This document shows positions 46,690-48,133 of a stretch of DNA of 48,133 nt, in pieces; the stretch's first letter is position 1; each line of letters starts with the position of its first letter. This stretch comes from Betaproteobacteria bacterium. Lineage in GTDB: Bacteria; Pseudomonadota; Gammaproteobacteria; Burkholderiales; Usitatibacteraceae. The notes beneath the pieces were generated by a model, which worked only from the letters and a program-made list of their open reading frames with translations, was not told where the DNA came from and made no database searches. A program made the position numbers and the translations under genes. The stretch covers positions 1 to 48,133 of the forward strand of contig JAGRPO010000300.1 of NCBI GenBank assembly GCA_019449455.1, read 5' to 3'.

Positions 46690-47565
46690 ATGTTCCCGCC
46701 CTTCAAGACCGTGGCCGTCATCGGAAAGAGCGATGCCACGGTGCTTCCGGAGAAGCTCGACCAGGTGGTGGCCGTGCTTCGCTCGCGCGGGGCGGCGGTG
46801 CTCATGGACACCCGCACGGCCGAGGCGGCGCGCACGCCGCCCGACGAAGCGGTGGCGCTCGAGGAACTGCCCGGGCGCGCCGACCTCGCGGTGGTGGTGG
46901 GGGGCGACGGCACGCTCCTTTCGTGCGCCCGCCTGATGGCCGCCAACGGCGTGCCGCTCATCGGCGTGAACCTGGGGCGCCTGGGCTTCCTCACCGACAT
47001 CCCGGCCGACAAGGTGTCCGAGACGCTCTCCGCCCTGTTCGACGGCGATTTCGTTGCCGAGGAGAGGCTGATGCTCACCTCGCGCGTGCTGCGCGCGGGG
47101 CGGGAGGTCTTCGCGACCCACGCGATGAACGACGTGGTGGTGAGCCGCGCGGGCACCGGCAGCATGATCGAGTTCTCCGTTCACGTCGACGGCGAGTTCA
47201 TCTACAGCCTTCGCGCCGACGGCATCATCGCCGCCACGCCCACCGGCTCGACCGCCTACGCGCTCTCGGCGGGCGGGCCCATTCTCCACCCGGGGCTGTC
47301 GGCCGTGGCGCTCGTCCCGATCTCGCCGCACACGCTCTCGAACCGGCCGGTGGCGATCCAGAGCACTTCGCGGATCGACATCGTCCTCGTCCGGGGGCCG
47401 GGGGCGCGCGCGAACTTCGACGTGCAGTCGCACGTCGACCTGGAGGCGAACGACGTGGTCGGCATCGCCGCCGCGGCGAAACCGGCGATCCTCCTCCACC
47501 CGCGCGGCTACCGCTACTTTTCCATGCTGCGCGACAAGCTGCGCTGGAACGAGCGCAACGCCTGA
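46690..47565 (+). CDS. nadK: NAD kinase
   Basis: Phosphorylates NAD to NADP. 291 residues from the ATG at 46690 (294 from 46681). Begins MFPPFKTVAVIGK; GGDGT at 71-75 is the ATP/NAD motif, followed by GVNLGRLGFLTDI, HAMNDVVVSR and DGIIAATPTGSTAYALSAGGPI. Divergent from hrcA with overlapping promoter space; recN follows 17 bp after its stop. nadK-recN beside hrcA is a conserved betaproteobacterial arrangement. Confidence 0.97.
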   Translation: MFPPFKTVAVIGKSDATVLPEKLDQVVAVLRSRGAAVLMDTRTAEAARTPPDEAVALEELPGRADLAVVVGGDGTLLSCARLMAANGVPLIGVNLGRLGFLTDIPADKVSETLSALFDGDFVAEERLMLTSRVLRAGREVFATHAMNDVVVSRAGTGSMIEFSVHVDGEFIYSLRADGIIAATPTGSTAYALSAGGPILHPGLSAVALVPISPHTLSNRPVAIQSTSRIDIVLVRGPGARANFDVQSHVDLEANDVVGIAAAAKPAILLHPRGYRYFSMLRDKLRWNERNA

Positions 47566-47582
47566 GGCGCGCGCCCCTCCCC

Positions 47583-48133
47583 ATGCTCCGGGCCCTGGCG
47601 CTTCGCGACTTCGTGATCGTGGAGTCGCTCGACCTCGAGCTGGCCACGGGCTTCTCGGCGCTCACCGGGGAGACGGGCGCCGGCAAGTCGATCCTCGTGG
47701 ACGCGCTCGGCCTCGTCCTCGGGGCGCGCGCCGATGCCGGCGTGGTTCGCCCGGGGTCGGAGCGCGCCGACCTCGCCGCCGAGTTCGACGTCTCCGGGCT
47801 GGACGCGGCGCGCCGCTGGCTCGCGGCGAACGACCTGGAGGAGGAGGGGGGCGAGCTTTGCCTCGTGCGGCGCACGATCGACCGGGCCGGCCGCTCGCGC
47901 GGGTTCGTCAACGGCCGCCCCGCCACCGCCGCCCAGCTGCGCGAGCTGGGCGAATGCCTCGTGGACATCCACGGCCAGCACGAGCACCAGTGGCTCGCGC
48001 AGCGCGACTACCAGCGGCGCCTGCTCGATGCCTTCGGCGGCACGCAGCCGCAGGCCCTGGAAGTGGCGCGCCTGCACGGTCAGTGGCGCCTCGCCGCCGA
48101 GGCGCGCCAGGCGCGCGAACGCGCGCAGGAGTC
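47583..48133 (+). CDS. recN: DNA repair ATPase RecN, N-terminal part
   Basis: SMC-like protein of double-strand-break repair; only the first 183 codons are in the window and the frame is open at the right edge. Begins MLRALALRDFVIVESLDLEL; Walker A is GETGAGKS at 29-36; ARADAGVVRPG, RRTIDRAGRSRGFVNGRPAT and LVDIHGQHEHQWL are RecN signatures. Start ATG has only a weak ribosome site and is close to the nadK stop, suggesting coupling. Confidence 0.96.
   Translation, partial: MLRALALRDFVIVESLDLELATGFSALTGETGAGKSILVDALGLVLGARADAGVVRPGSERADLAAEFDVSGLDAARRWLAANDLEEEGGELCLVRRTIDRAGRSRGFVNGRPATAAQLRELGECLVDIHGQHEHQWLAQRDYQRRLLDAFGGTQPQALEVARLHGQWRLAAEARQARERAQE

Overview
The window looks like chromosome from a high-GC betaproteobacterium (about two thirds G+C by eye). 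The evidence is the set of conserved neighbourhoods leuC-leuD-leuB-asd-fimV-truA-trpF-trpB-trpA-accD-folC-SPOR-purF-metZ and hrcA-hemH-grpE-dnaK-dnaJ beside divergent nadK-recN, together with LpxH (lipid A) and a FimV homologue. Genus cannot be fixed from the sequence alone. I see no transposase, integrase, phage gene, CRISPR array or tRNA. Almost every base is coding or short intergenic.

Layout. 1-180: the end of an rRNA operon (5S rRNA plus a strong terminator). 234-1915, minus strand: DUF4242 protein, GlxA-type AraC regulator, DUF1272 zinc-ribbon protein. 2174-5263: a SplB-like radical SAM protein and a DUF72 protein converge on a small secreted DUF6683-like gene that is bracketed by two 48-bp direct repeats. 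5370-8888: a single-chain indolepyruvate ferredoxin oxidoreductase. 8895-12496, minus: MaeB-type malic enzyme, VOC protein and LD-carboxypeptidase. 12571-14864: an ArsR-type repressor with a perfect palindromic operator, followed by a fused MFS/PlsC lipid protein. 14923-20644: aroC, then leuC, an entericidin-like lipoprotein, leuD, leuB, asd. 20806-32570: fimV, truA, trpFBA, accD, folC, a SPOR protein, purF, metZ, tightly packed and often overlapping. 32651-37239: an amidinotransferase-fold hydrolase, then minus-strand lpxH, a cyclophilin, an L,D-transpeptidase and a TPR protein. 37490-38890: cysS behind a structured 250-bp leader. 38937-40058: an orphan branched-chain-amino-acid-type binding protein. 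40146-46605, minus: hrcA, hemH, a small membrane protein, grpE, dnaK, dnaJ. 46690-48133: nadK and the first part of recN, which runs off the window.

Functionally this is core metabolism (Leu, Trp, chorismate, Asp-family and Met synthesis, purines, fatty acids, folate), envelope work (lipid A, L,D-transpeptidase, LD-carboxypeptidase, SPOR, lipid remodelling) and the heat-shock chaperone set with two good sigma-32 type promoters. The most unusual place is 3241-4315: the ends of two convergent genes that share a CTAG stop are duplicated on either side of a ~1-kb gene insert. Both flanking proteins carry a QLxLF pentapeptide resembling the beta sliding-clamp binding motif. No clearly new multi-gene system is visible elsewhere.
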